DNA of 64,000 nt, taken from assembly GCA_021234155.1 (NCBI GenBank), contig JAJEKV010000052.1, positions 4,447,606-4,511,605 of the forward strand, read 5' to 3'. A program made the translations under genes and the position numbers. Shown one piece after another: positions 1-10,700 of the stretch (its first letter is position 1; every line of letters starts with the position of its first letter). The notes under the pieces are model-generated. The model was not told the DNA's origin and did no database searches. It saw only the letters and a list, made by a program, of their open reading frames with translations. This DNA comes from Isoetes taiwanensis. Taxonomy: Eukaryota; Streptophyta; Lycopodiopsida; Isoetales; Isoetaceae.

Positions 1-87
1 TTCCAGGCTCATAAACTCACTATTATCATAGCGCTTTTGTCCAGAGCTCTTGCAAACATGCATGAAAGTTAAGGTACTGTACTTTCC

Positions 88-228
88 TTATGTACCCCTC
101 GTGACAAACCATTTTGCCTGGAAGTTTTCATAAATTGGAAGTTCTTCAGTGTCCTGCAACTTTCCTTGGGGGTGAGGCCGTTTCACAATCTTCAGCACTT
201 TCTTTGGAGCTTCTTGCTTCCCTCTTGT
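88..228 (-). CDS. Possible terminal exon of an unidentified gene
   Basis: The minus strand shows a pyrimidine-rich tract ending in ACAG at about 229-232, followed by an open stretch of some 46 codons that ends in a stop at 88-90. The predicted peptide is basic and begins TRGKQEAPKKVLKIVK; it contains HPQGKLQDTEELP. The acceptor-like tract plus an open frame up to a stop is what a last coding exon would look like. I do not recognise the family, and no upstream exon is evident within the next 400 bases. It could equally be a chance ORF, so treat it as a weak hypothetical. Confidence 0.25.
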   Translation of the reverse strand, partial: TRGKQEAPKKVLKIVKRPHPQGKLQDTEELPIYENFQAKWFVTRGT

Positions 229-647
229 CTGTAAAAAAAAATTGTTGTTAACAAGTCTGTTAAGAGTAAAAATGGAAAGAAGGACACATTCTAGAATAAA
301 AATTGCTAAATTGTGTGTCAAAGACAGGCAAAAAAAGAAAAAGAAAAAATGAACGGAAAGAAGTTTTACGAGCAAGTTTTTGTGTGTGCTAAACTAACTA
401 GAAAGGGTGCGTCCAAGTTGAAAATAAGACAGACTTAAGGCTAAAATCTCTTTAAGATGCCAAATTCTTATTCCAGAATACACTCTTGCGTTATGTCTTA
501 AGGCAAAGTGCTACTTTAATTTCTCTTTCTAGTCTGTGTTTGGACTTGCTTATGTGTTGACCTCCGGAATAGGAATTCTTTAGTCCTAGTTTTCAAGTTT
601 TTCTTATTTCATTTTTGTTGCTAACTGCACTTCTAATATTTTTATAG

Positions 648-1222
648 GTACAAAACTAACATCGACTACCATGGTGGAGGACCCAGATTGCTCAGCAAGG
701 TGGACTATCTCTATGTTGCTTACTGGAGTTTTGACAGGAAGAGGAATATGGAACACTTCAACACTTCAGCCTGCCAGAATTTTTCTAATGTTAGTTTCCA
801 GCGGTGTTGCAGAAACTGCAGGACCTAAGTGCATAAGGCAGGATAGTGAATCACTATCAGAAACCACAAAAGCTCATCAACCATCTACTTGACATGTTCT
901 CACGTCCAGGAGATTGGGTGCTTGATGCTTTTTCTGGCTCTGGTACTACCATCGCTTGTGCACTTAAGAAAGGCCGCAACTGTGTAGCCGTGGACATTGA
1001 CAAGGAGGCTGTAAACTTTGTGAAGATGAGATTGGCTGCTTTACCTACACTACCAGAGAGTTAAAGGCCAAATCTTCATCTGATTATGCTAAGATGACGT
1101 CCTCAGAGATACAACCTCCTTTTACAAGCTCTTTAGAAGATGAGGCCACTTTTGCAGAGCTGAAAGAAGTAGCTCTAGCTACTATTCCAGAGGACAAGGA
1201 AGAAACAAATCGTAAAGGATAG
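648..1222 (+). pseudogene. DNA amino-methyltransferase (N4/N6 type) relic
   Basis: The core lies at 846-1064: an HYQKP-type motif, then PGDWVLDAFSGSGTT (about 909-953) and a strand ending VAVDID. This is the motif X/I region of bacterial beta-class DNA methylases that modify cytosine N4 or adenine N6 using AdoMet. It is not the C5 methylase family usual in plants. Upstream, after an acceptor-like TTTATAG at 641-647, a second frame is open to 828 and reads YHGGGPRLLSKVDYLYVAYW. Downstream a third frame is open to 1222 and encodes an acidic tail. Three frames are therefore needed, with breaks near 829-845 and 1062, so this copy is broken. No DPPY/SPPY catalytic motif is seen; a faint VLTS...GIL at about 557-580 might be its remnant. 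A related core lies at 26203-26579. Confidence 0.65.
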
Positions 1223-1229
1223 AGAAAGA

Positions 1230-2080
1230 TGATGCTGAGACAAGCAAGAAAAATGATGAGGACTATGTTTTGGATCTTTAACTTTTTTCATGCTAAATTA
1301 TTTATTATTCACTACAAAACTACAAAATACTGCCAAAATTAATGTATTGAAATATTTTAAAAAAATTAATATTATTCTTTCTTCTCTATTTTGGTGTTAT
1401 CTTGCTTTCAGTTATTTTACATTCATGTCTATATTTTGCCATTTTCAGGGTTTTTTTTTTCTTTTTTTACAAAAACAAAGTTGTCATCTAATGATGGCCC
1501 AAAATGCAGGAAAAAACAAACCGAACCTCTTGAAATTCACAACTTTTTTCAAAAAGGGTCAATTTCAGACGCATGGTGTTTTTTAAAAAGGAATCTTCAA
1601 AACGGGACCTTGTTAGAATCATATCGAGTGTCCATTGTAACATTTCTAGCAGACTTCAAAAATGAAGAACGCAACCAAAGGGAAGGCCTCTAAACCCAAG
1701 AGGAAGGAATGCTAAAGTGGTTTAAGGATTAGGTATTTATACAATTGGATTAGCTATGAGAAAATTGCTAAAATGGGTCTTCTTGTTAATGTCCTTTCTT
1801 TACCAAAGGTTCAAAAGATTTAGCTGTATATTTACCTGGTATGCTTCAAAAATTTCTCAAATATTTATAAGTTCTAAAACTTGACTTTGTGGATATATTG
1901 AGTATAATTTTATCAAAAAGCTTCTCAAAAGTTTATTAATGCTCTGTGTGTTCATTATTGATTCTAATGAATCTCAGTGGTTCAGAGCAATAAAATATAA
2001 AATATCACGATTATCATACATATGCATTCAAATGGTACACCTCTACCAACTTCAACAATGGCAAGCCACAGAAGTAAATG
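1230..2080. other. AT-rich stretch without a gene
   Basis: Short overlapping ORFs occur in 1290-1693 but show no recognisable motif and have the composition of AT-rich noncoding DNA. I see no repeat, RNA gene or splice-consistent exon here. Confidence 0.5.
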
Positions 2081-2084
2081 ATGA

Positions 2085-2350
2085 TATTTGAACATTATGA
2101 ACATCACACATACATGTCATTACACATGCCATTTCAATCACGCTTGGATAGCACAATGCATGTCACTAAGCAGCACATGAATGGCAAACCCAGGTCATGT
2201 AGATGATGGCAAATGAATGGCATTTATGCATTATGAATACCATATATACACGTCATAACACATATCATTTCAACGACACTCGGATGGCACAATTCATGTA
2301 ACTTAGTAGCACATGAATGTCAAAACCAGGTCATGTAGATGTCACTTAAA
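2085..2350. repeat. Diverged tandem repeat, about 137-bp unit, two copies
   Basis: The stretch ACATCACACATACATGTCAT through GGTCATGTAGATG recurs with an offset of about 137 bp (for example GCACATGAATGG near 2173 and GCACATGAATGT near 2310). Copies differ by scattered substitutions and small indels. Shorter echoes built on ATGGCA/CACAA motifs continue to about 2440. Confidence 0.6.
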
Positions 2351-2470
2351 TGGCAGTTGAATAACACAAACATGTTACTTCAATGGCAACTCCTTTTTTT
2401 CACACTTAAATAGCACAAAAAGGGCGGGGTATATTGGTCACAAATATGTAGAAATGGCACATGAAAAAAA

Positions 2471-2698
2471 GGCACAAGAATAAAATGTGATATCTATATG
2501 ACAAAAAGGGCATATATTTGCACTATTTATACCTATTTTTAGTGTGATGAGACAACCATAATGTGCAAAGGGCTCTGGCGGCCACTGAAGGCACAAGAAT
2601 AAAATGTCATTTCTATATGACAAAAAGGGCATATATTTACACTATTTATACCTATTTTTAGTGTGAGGAGACAGCCATAATGTGCAAAGGACTCAGGC
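2471..2698. repeat. Tandem duplication, 119-bp unit
   Basis: GGCACAAGAATAAAATGT starts at 2471 and again at 2590. The following segment (TCTATATGACAAAAAGGGCA through AATGTGCAAAGG) is nearly identical in both copies, which end in CTCTGGCG and CTCAGGCG. The few mismatches suggest a fairly recent duplication. The second copy runs into the start of the non-LTR retrotransposon relic. Confidence 0.8.
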
Positions 2699-2699
2699 G

Positions 2700-3478
2700 C
2701 CCTTCAAAGCAGGGGCGACACATTAAAAATGGCGTGGCCTACTGGAGAAAGCATGGGAGAACCTTATTGAATGCCTCCAGATGCTGGTCCTTGCCCATAA
2801 TTGACATTCCATATGCCTGTACACATTGTTATGGCAAGCCGCCATGGTGCTCAATGCCTTGACCACCGCCGTATTGTCACATTCATGGTCGTGGATCTGC
2901 AAGTACGAGGAGCCATATTATGCCAGGGCAGGCAGTTGAAAGGGACATCCCTGTATGTTGACCGAGATCACTCTAGCACAATAAGAGTCCTGCAGGCACA
3001 AGTTGACCTAAGTTAAGAGCATCCCCTGCCAAGGGAGAGCCGCAGGACTGGTCCGAGGCAAGATGCAGATCTGGAAATTACAAAGGCAGATGTCACCCAG
3101 GGCTTACAACGTCTTGCCAATGAGAAAGCGGCATACTTGGATGGTATGCAGGAAGAGTTGCTCAAGTAGGCAGGGCCGTCCATAGTACCCACCCTAACTA
3201 CCCCGTTCAATAGGGCCCTCCGCCCCCCCTCCCCAGTGGACCCCTAGCACAACATCAACAAGACAGGTGATCCACACTGACCGGCCAATTACCGAACAAT
3301 CATGGCCACTTCAATATTTGCAAAACTACTAGCTGGCATCCTCGAGCAACAATTAACAAAGTGGGCAGAGGCAGCAAAGGTGTAAGCCCTCATGCAGACA
3401 TGATTCATGCACCAACACTCAACCATTGATCATATCTTTACAGTGGGACTTTGATTGAAGACAACAAGAACCGTCGGC
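2700..3478 (+). pseudogene. Non-LTR retrotransposon, left part (RT N-terminal region)
   Basis: From about 3265 one frame reads KTGDPH, a stop, then PANYRTIMATSIFAKLLAG, QQLTKWAEAAKV and HSTIDHIFT. This is the fingers region of a LINE reverse transcriptase (compare YKAGD...NYRTIM...AKL...HSTIDHLLT at 57140-57345 in this window). At least three in-frame stops and one frameshift break it. The coding stops at 3478, where the chromovirus is inserted; RT sequence resumes at 29435. Joined across one copy of TCGGC, the two sides stay in one frame, although roughly 20-25 residues expected at that point appear to be missing. The left boundary is uncertain. Confidence 0.7.
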
Positions 3479-3924
3479 TGTGACGATTAACTATCAGGTC
3501 TGGAGCGTGTGATTTGGTTTCATCCAAATCATCGTGGCCTTTTCGGTTAGGCTGCACAGCTACCACTCCAGAGGTAGTGGGTTCGAGTCCCGTCCAGTCC
3601 CTTAAATGTGACAGTATGATTTGGATAACTCATACCCTAGTGGTGTGGGCAACCCGTAATAGGGTTGGGGGTCCAGATGGTTGTCGTCACACTCCTCGGT
3701 GTTCAGTCCCTTGCAGATCGAGTTTGGTCCGCCCCCAATTCCCCCGGTTGCAAGCCTTCAAGGAGGGGGGCCTTGAGGGGAGGATAGTGTGATGATTAAC
3801 TATCAGGTCTGGAGCGTGTGATTTGGTTTCATCCAAATCATCGTGGCCTTTTCGGTTAGGCTGCACAGCTACTACTCCAGAGGTAGTGGGTTCGAGTCCC
3901 GTCCAGTCCCTTAAATGTGACAGT
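3479..3924. repeat. 137-bp direct repeat with tRNA-like core, two copies
   Basis: 3479-3615 and 3788-3924 are nearly identical, offset 309 bp. Each begins TGTGAYGATTAACTATCAGG and ends CTTAAATGTGACAGT. Inside is a tRNA-like stretch: a D-arm-like GGCC...GGTTAGGC, a CTACC/GGTAG stem, and GTGGGTTCGAGTCCCG, which fits the pol III B box and T arm. The loop is too long for a working tRNA, so it is probably a tRNA-derived segment. The spacer (3616-3787) holds another TGTGACGAC on the minus strand and a purine-rich AAGGAGGGGGGCC before 3788. The 5' LTR has none of this, so 3479-3924 is either an addition to the 3' LTR or something the 5' LTR lost. Confidence 0.65.
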
Positions 3925-4427
3925 CGAAAACAAGGAAAAACGTGGAAAATACGCAAAAAATACGAAAGAAATACGCCAAGAATGGCAAAGAATCTGATAT
4001 ATGAACAGGAATCAAGAATACAATAGCCCGAAGGCAAGCAGGAATACGAGACAGATGCCTAGAAGGCTCAAGACTGGCGTTGAACCGAAATGGTTTGACA
4101 AGAAGGAGGTGCCTCCTTATATATCTAGACCAACGGTCAGGATCGCGCCACTCTAATGGATGAGATTGCGCCAAGTGTCGCGCATGCATTTAGGTTATAG
4201 AACATTCTAGAACCTTCTGGAGATAGTCCCACATATGAGGAAGACGTGAAGGAATGACTTCAACAAATATTGGTAGCGCACTTGGCAAGGGTGTGTGACT
4301 CGCAACTGGAAGGTTGCGAGTTCAAACCCTGTCTTGTGCAACTACCCTTTTGCATCCGTGTGACGACCATCTTTTGTACATAGGAGTATAATGTTCGTAT
4401 GATACGAATATCCGTATGGTCGTCACA
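3925..4427 (-). repeat. 3' LTR core of the chromovirus
   Basis: This 503-bp block is almost identical to 28931-29434 (504 bp), differing by scattered substitutions and single-base indels. It starts (minus strand) with TGTGACGACC directly after a polypurine tract, as a 3' LTR should. Toward 4265-4345 it contains a tRNA-like stretch: a box-A-like TGGTAGCGCACTTGGC and a box-B-like GCGAGTTCAAACCC, with an 8-bp CTCGCAAC/GTTGCGAG hairpin between them. The inverted ATACGAATATCCGTAT region lies near 4398-4417. Confidence 0.85.
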
Positions 4428-5385
4428 CCATCCCCCTCCGACGATGGCGACGAGTCCTCGAAGCTGGGGCCGGAGTACTCAGGCTTGGCTTATGCGGGTA
4501 ACGTCGGTGAAACTCCGCAATTTTGTCAGGTGCATTAGTCAGATTCTCGGCAGGCTCCCAGGTTCTATCACTTGGCGAGTAACCTTCCCAATCGACAAAG
4601 TAATACAATCGTCGACGAAGAAACTTGGAGTCCAGAATCTCTCGAACCTCGAACTCCTCATGATCATCAATCTCGACTGGTGGTGGAGGTGGAGGTACTC
4701 GATCCGGAAATGGATTCGCCATATAGGGTTCTAACAAAAACACATGAAACACTGGGTGAAGCCGGACTGATGGCGGAAGCTCCAGACAGAAAGCAGCATC
4801 ACCAACTCGTTCAATGATTCGATAGGGACCTAAGCGCCGGTAGTCGAGCTTGTTACAAGGGCGAGCTGTCGGCAAATCCCGACGCAAGAGCCAAAAAAGA
4901 TCACCAACTGCAAAATGAGGAGCGTCCTGACGATGCTGATCTGCATGATGACGATAACGTGCTTGGGCCTGGCGAAGATGGTGTTGAAGATCATCCTGAA
5001 GCATGCGGAGCTTCTCGAGCCTGTCCTCGGCATTGGGATTGACTGAGTCATATCCAGGAGCAATCAAAGACCACCGAGGATGCATGCCGAAATTAATAAA
5101 GAACGGAGTCTGGCCTGTGGAGGCATGGACAGAATTATTATAAGCGAATTCTGCCAGCGGTAGCCAATCAACCCAGTCATCCTGCTGATAATTGATGAAG
5201 CATTGCAAATACTGCTCAAGGGTTTGATTAGTGCGCTCCACCTGTCTATTGGTCTCTGGATGATGTCCGGAAGAGAGCGAACGTTCCACATGCAAGAGTT
5301 GCAATAGACGCTTCCAAAAACTGGCAACAAATTGAGGGCCGCGGTCACTGACAATGTTATCTGGTAAGCCATGGAGTCGAACCAC
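4423..5385 (-). pseudogene. Chromovirus integrase (catalytic part) with chromodomain
   Basis: An open frame of about 320 codons encodes the C-terminal part of a Ty3/gypsy polyprotein. In order: the second half of the integrase core ([16 protein letters not shown] with a catalytic Asp, then [17 protein letters not shown] with the Glu); the GPY/F module (RRLGPYRIIERVG...HPVFHVFLLEPY); a proline-rich linker; and a chromodomain (FEVREILDSKF...YYFVDWEGYSPSDRTWEP). A chromodomain at this place targets integration to marked chromatin in known chromoviruses. The stop falls just inside the 3' LTR. The integrase zinc domain and the first catalytic Asp are missing because the frame begins at a deletion junction near 5385. 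Confidence 0.9.
4428..4440 (-). other. Polypurine tract of the chromovirus
   Basis: On the minus strand, GGAGGGGGATGG abuts TGTGACGACC, the first bases of the 3' LTR. This is the expected primer site for plus-strand DNA synthesis in LTR retrotransposons and it fixes the element's orientation. Confidence 0.85.
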
Positions 5386-5960
5386 CTCTCATGTTCGTCG
5401 AGAGTCTTAGAATAAACAAGAATATCATCCAGATAGATGATAACAAAAGTGTCTAAGAACTCTCGAAAAACATCATTGGCCATATGCTGGAATACTGTCG
5501 GGGCATTGGTAAGTCCAAACGGCATAACTGTGTACTCGAAATGGCCATACCGAGTACGAAAAGCTGTTTTCCACTCATCACCCTCCCGGATCCGAATAAG
5601 ATTGTAGGCACCCCGAAGATCAATCTTCGTAAAATAATGTGCACCTTGAAGTCGCCTCCAACAACTCGGGATCGAGGAAGCGGATACCGATTCGGGTACA
5701 AGATGATTTTATTGAGGCCGCGATAATCAACGACCAGTCAGTAGCGAATCATCCTTCTTTTTGACAAAGAAGATAGGCGCTCTAGCAGGGGACTGAGAAT
5801 GTCGAATGAAGCCAGTGGCTAGATTCTCCTCAATATAATCCCCCAAAACCTTCAACTCAGCAGGAGATAGACCATATATCGGACCATATGGCGTCGTCCC
5901 CCACTGCAAATCAATAGGACAATCATATGGATGATGCTCGGGAGTTTACCGCCTTGACTT
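5386..5960 (-). pseudogene. Chromovirus reverse transcriptase, truncated and frameshifted
   Basis: Near 5727-5909 the minus strand reads YGPIYGLSPAELKVLGDYIE then GFIRHSQSPARAPIFFVKKK, the RT fingers. Near 5400-5525 it reads [18 protein letters not shown] then [13 protein letters not shown], which carries the catalytic YLDD. The middle (5530-5725) is open only in other frames. After LDEHE the sequence jumps directly to integrase, so the end of RT, all of RNase H and the integrase N terminus are deleted. The junction lies near 5385-5390. Confidence 0.85.
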
Positions 5961-6129
5961 TGTCAAACACATCGAGAAATCGCCATATTTATCTAGGAGC
6001 ATTGGAGCAAAGCCGATGGTGTCGAGCTAGCCGATGGGTGAACCCGGATTGCAAATCTTGAACTTGGATCTTGCCTTCTAGATTTATTGAACTCGCTAAG
6101 AGAAATCTTGAGATCTGGCCGAGGGCATG

Positions 6130-6310
6130 AAGAAGCCTCTACAAAAGCAGGAGCAGGAACATGAGCATGAGCGGGAGCAACCGGAACACGAACCGGATCA
6201 AGAACTGGAGCAGGAATTGTGGACCGGAGCAAGAACTAGAGCGAGAACAGGGGGCGGAGCAAGAACTGGAGCGGGAGCAGGGCAGGAACTGGAGCTGGGC
6301 CGACATCATC
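6130..6310. repeat. Short-period GAGCAGGAAC-like minisatellite in the pol linker
   Basis: Many degenerate copies of GAGCAGGAAC, GAGCGGGAGC and CCGGAACACG follow each other. On the chromovirus coding strand this encodes a Pro/Ala/Val-rich linker between protease and RT. The Glu/Arg-rich open frame on the plus strand is only the reverse of this repeat. Confidence 0.6.
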
Positions 6311-6499
6311 AAGAACATGATCGAGAATCTGGGGGCATGAACCGGAGCAGAGGCAAGAGGCAAATCGTAACATGGAACAACAAAGGACGGAGTCGAGGGG
6401 CCCCACGATCATGCGCACGGATCGAAGTCGATGTTGGTGTAGAGACCTTTATCTGCGGATGAACTGAACTAGAGCTAGAACCAAAGAAATCGAAATGAT

Positions 6500-7284
6500 C
6501 TAGTACGCCAATCAATCTGCGGGTTATGTAACTCGAGCCAGGGCAGACCCAAGACTATTGGCACATGAGGGCTAGTAATGAGATTGAAGGAAATACTACA
6601 AGAAACTCCCTCGAACAAAACCTGAAGAGGCGCTAGACATATTTACGGATCGCACCGGTGGAGATCTCCCGTCCATCAATCACTTCGACAGAAGCAGGAT
6701 GCTCAACCTTGCTTCTAGGGATGGCGTGCTTACTAGCGAACGCACTATCCGTAAAACAAGCATTTGCACCACAATCAAGTTGCGCCAACACTTGCAATTA
6801 TCCAACTTCTGATTTCAATGATATAGGGATGAAGAATGCCTTACTGACCTTATCCAATGGAATAAACATGTCAGGAAATGTGGAAGGAGTCTGAGAAAAG
6901 GCGGCCAGCCGACGAGAGACTCCTACTACTCGGACCGCCCCTGAAGTTTTCCGGACCGATTTAGGTGCTTCCGCGGGGGCTTCCACGAAGCGATATGGCC
7001 AGCTCCTCCACAAGGTAGAGACAAAGATTAGCCTCTCTCCGACGCGCTTCTTCGGCGCGGAGATAAGGGTCCTCGAACTGCCTTTATCAATGCAGATAGG
7101 CTCGGTCCCAGATCTGCTAGATTCTGAGATAAGGCCGGGGAAGGCGTAGCTATAGGCGCTTGTGTAATTGGAAAGACCTGACTACGTCTCTCTTGCCTAC
7201 GTTCGAAGAGCCGATTATCACATCGAACTGCAAATCTGATGGCTTCTTCCAAACTCTGGGGATCCTCCATAGACAACAACATAT
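6500..7284 (-). pseudogene. Chromovirus gag C-terminal part and aspartic protease
   Basis: At 7028-7284 the frame reads SMEDPQSLEEAIRFAVRCDN and RLFERRQERR, the usual C-terminal part of a gypsy gag. A retropepsin-like region follows at about 6640-6800: LAQLDCGANACFTDSAFA and VEVIDGREI. The active-site triad is DCG instead of the usual DSG or DTG. Stops separate the blocks. The gag frame is cut at 7284-7288 by the 21-kb insertion and continues, in the same frame, at 28283. Confidence 0.75.
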
Positions 7285-7288
7285 CTTT

Positions 7289-7315
7289 GGGTTAAAGCAT
7301 GCAATAGCGTCTCAA
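7289..7315 (+). repeat. Left terminal inverted repeat of the 21-kb element
   Basis: 27 bp starting GGGTTAAAGCA and ending GTCTCAA, preceded by the target duplication CTTT at 7285-7288. If the first G belongs to the target, the duplication is CTTTG. Poly-C runs follow at 7324-7339. Confidence 0.75.
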
Positions 7316-7779
7316 TTAGCTTGTCCCCCCTATCCCCCCCAAACTAGTTCAAAAAGTAGGTCGTCCCAACTAACTTCTTTTGCCACGTAGAACATTTTGA
7401 AAATTCACCTGCAAGAACCTCGAGCCAAAGATTCTATCCCGCTCGGTGCTATCAGAGTCGGTCTCGAAGCTTGTACCAGAGGATGATCCCACGAATCAAG
7501 ACTTACTGATGCGGCCATGCCAAAATTGTGAACCTAATAAGTAAGTGAAAAACTTCTTAAATTCTTTTACAAAATTTCTTGCAAAGCAATGAAATGGACG
7601 AATTGTTAACGAATTGGAGCAACAGAAGATTTCAAGCCGCTTTCTTATTGCCAGGTTGGATATACTAGATAAACTTAGAGCATCTTTTTTTCAGATTGAG
7701 ACCACCTTGTTGAAGCCATCCCACAAGGCCAAAGATATCAGTAAGCATCAATCCTTTCTCTTCATCTTCATAGTTAAAC
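7316..7779. other. Left subterminal region of the 21-kb element
   Basis: C-rich then AT-rich sequence without a clear ORF. An acceptor-like TTTTTTTCAG near 7686-7695 and a possible short exon before CAGTAAGC near 7739-7746 may belong to the 5' end of the transposase-like gene. This is weak. Confidence 0.3.
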
Positions 7780-10700
7780 ATGGGAGATGGGGATGCAAGC
7801 AAGTCAAAGGGGAAAAAGAAGAGAACAGCAGAGCAAGAGACCTTAAAAAAGAGAAGACAGAGGAAGCGTAGAAATGAGGAAAAACATGCTATTATGCAAG
7901 AATGTTCCAATGCCAGTCAGAGCAACACTAAAAAGCATAGAGCCTTGGCTAATATTGTCTCGTCATTTATGAAGAATACTTCAGAAATGGACACTGAAAC
8001 GAAGAAAGAAATTTTGAGTGACTTCATAAAGGAAAAAGAAATCAAAGAATTTCTTAGTAATGAATTCAAGAATATGGGAGTTAAGAATCATTTGATTGGC
8101 AATATTAGAAAAAGCATTCAATCAATAAAAGCTTCTATAAGCATAGATTCCATGGCTGCAAAGAAAAATGTACTTGCAATGGCTATTGGCAAGGATTGCA
8201 CAGGTCAAATTGTTAGTAAGAGAAGTTTGGGAAAAGTTTTGGGAGTCCATCCGAGAAATATTAAAATGGCAAGGAATAAACGTGAACAAATAGATATTGA
8301 TAAAGGTGGATGGGTCTTTTACAAGCGATCCAGAAGGTTTGATTCAATTGGAGATGATGTTATTGAGCTGATTCGGGGAGTTTTGGGATCAAATACAAGG
8401 GTCTCGCCTAATCACGAAGGGCGTGAGATATAAAAAGATTGGCAAAGAATATTAAACAAGAACATGCCACTCACTATTTGGAGGACACACAGGTAATTCC
8501 CCTTCTCATTCTTTGAAGGAACTAAAATTATGGTTGGTAAGGTATTGTTAGTTGTGAATTGAGTTAGTGCTAGACAATGGTTTCTGATCGGAGTTAGTTA
8601 AAGTTACGGGTTCTGATAAGTTAGTTCTAGTTCGCGATTCTGCGAGGTTATAGCGAGGGTCAGTTAGTTAAAGTTGCAGGTCATGGCTAGTAGTCAGAGG
8701 TTACAGTTATAGTTACAGTTAGTTAAAGTTGTAGGTTACAGTCAATTAGTTCAAGTTCCAGTTCTGATCCCAATCGATCGGTTGTAGTTCTGCGATTCTG
8801 CGATTCGCGATTCGCGATTCTGCGATTTACGAGGATTCTGATCGAGTCCGATCACAGTTATAGTTAGAGGTGGAAGTTGTAGGTGATAGATGTAGAGACA
8901 ATAACAGTTATAAGTAGATGCTAATAGTTTTAGTTGCTGTATCAATTCAGTCTTAGTCTTCAAACTTGAGCATCTTTGTCCACTAGTTATAGCTTTAATT
9001 AGGTTTTTCATTTGTGAGGTCTTTGTTGTATCCAACATGCAGTTATGTAAGCTCACTACTCTTATTGTTGTGCGGATCCGAGTCGTTTCTTAAGTTCAAA
9101 GAGCAATATCCGTGAGGTGCGAGATCCGCCAAAAGAGCTTTTGAGAAATTAAAGCCATGGTATGTCATGAAGTTGAAGCAATTCAACTCTTGTTGTTGCA
9201 TACATCATGTGAGGCTACAAATGCTTTTGGATGGTTTTAATAAATTGAGGAACCAGCATGTGAATCCTTGCAATTGTGCATGTGAAGTATGTGGAGCAGT
9301 AGAAGAAGAAGTTTGTGTCGCCAAGACAAAAAAGTATAAGACAACTACAGAGTTGTGGCAGTCTATTCTTTGCCCAAGAGAGGAAAATCAAAAATTTCAT
9401 AAAAAAAGATTGCATATCTGAGGCTTTGTAGCACTTGTGGTATCTCTCGGTTGTCGATATGCCCACTAGAGTTATCAAATGAAGGATCTATTAGTTGGGA
9501 GTCTTGGGATTATGAGGAAGGTGGTAAGGATAAGAAAGGAAACCCAAAGAAGGTTCTAAAGCTTATGGAGAGAGACCCGAACCACGAACTTTAATTCATA
9601 AATTGATTGAGAGGTTGGATAAATTTCCTTTGCATAGTTTCAGGCACAAGTGGCGAGCAAAGCGTTCAAGGAGTTGTTGGAAAATCTTCCTCCGGTATTC
9701 TTGTGTCGATTAGTGGACTTTCTTTGAGAATTTTTCTATCCAAATTGCGAACCAAGTGCAATCTGCATATTGGACTAGCATCTGATTACCATCTTGGTGC
9801 ATATTACGTGCTTTGTAGACCCTATGTGTCGGATGTGATCAAAGACACTCATTATTATATATCGATGATACAAAGCACGATACTTGTTTTGTTCAAAGAT
9901 GCATTTATGATGCATTATGAGTTTATGAAACAACAAGGTATAGATCCGGATAAGCCTTTGGGTCTTTTTCGGATGGAGCGACATCACGGTTCAAAGCAGC
10001 AAGACCCTTCTACTTTGTTGGAAGGTATGCAGTTGCCACAAAAATTGAGATGATGTGGAATTTTTTTGGCTCAAACCATGGGAAGGGAGAGCATGATGGC
10101 AAAGCCAAATGGTGGCTTAGGGAATTGATGAAGAGAGTACAGTCCATAAAAATTGAAAATGCAGCTGATATAGTTAAAGTAGCCAGGGATGGTTTTTCGT
10201 CTAGTGCTCCATCTTCTAGTTTGAAAAAAAAACCAGTGAGAAGATGGTTTTGGGAAGTGGTGGGGGTGAACAGGAACAACCTTTGGGCAACAGATACTGT
10301 GGAGGACACAAGGAACATTCATTCTGTTCATGCATTCAATTTAGAATGCCCTACGCAATTGCATGTAAGACGTTTGTCTTGCTTTTGTGCAAATTGCTTT
10401 GATGCAGAATGGGAAAAATGCATGAACAAAGAATATGTAGACGATTGGGAACTTGTGATTATTCAACCAAGCAATGTTCTACGTGATGAATATGAGGAAC
10501 GTAAATCTCAAAGAACAAGATTCTCACGAGCTATCTCTTGTTCTAAAAGATAGCATAGGAGTAGGCGACAATTTTCTTTATTCTTTGCTCCAAAATATAA
10601 TGAAGAGGGAGCACTATTTTGGTTGGTGTGTTGTACAAAAGAAGGCAGTATGTTGTTAAGGAAGACTTTGAGGTAAATGGGCAAATGTTTTATGCAGGAG

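Noticed and set aside
3540-3605. Functional tRNA gene
   Set aside because: B box and T arm fit, but the anticodon loop is too long, no acceptor stem closes, and it is duplicated with flanks inside an LTR region.
4399-4817. Plus-strand ORFs over the integrase region
   Set aside because: Shadows of the minus-strand integrase/chromodomain frame.
6127-6462. Glu/Arg-rich plus-strand ORF
   Set aside because: It is the reverse of a minisatellite in the minus-strand chromovirus pol region; the repeat alone explains its length.
7440-7475. Primer-binding-site-like TATCAGAG near the left end of the 21-kb element
   Set aside because: It lies inside the DNA element and on the wrong strand and side for the chromovirus; probably chance.
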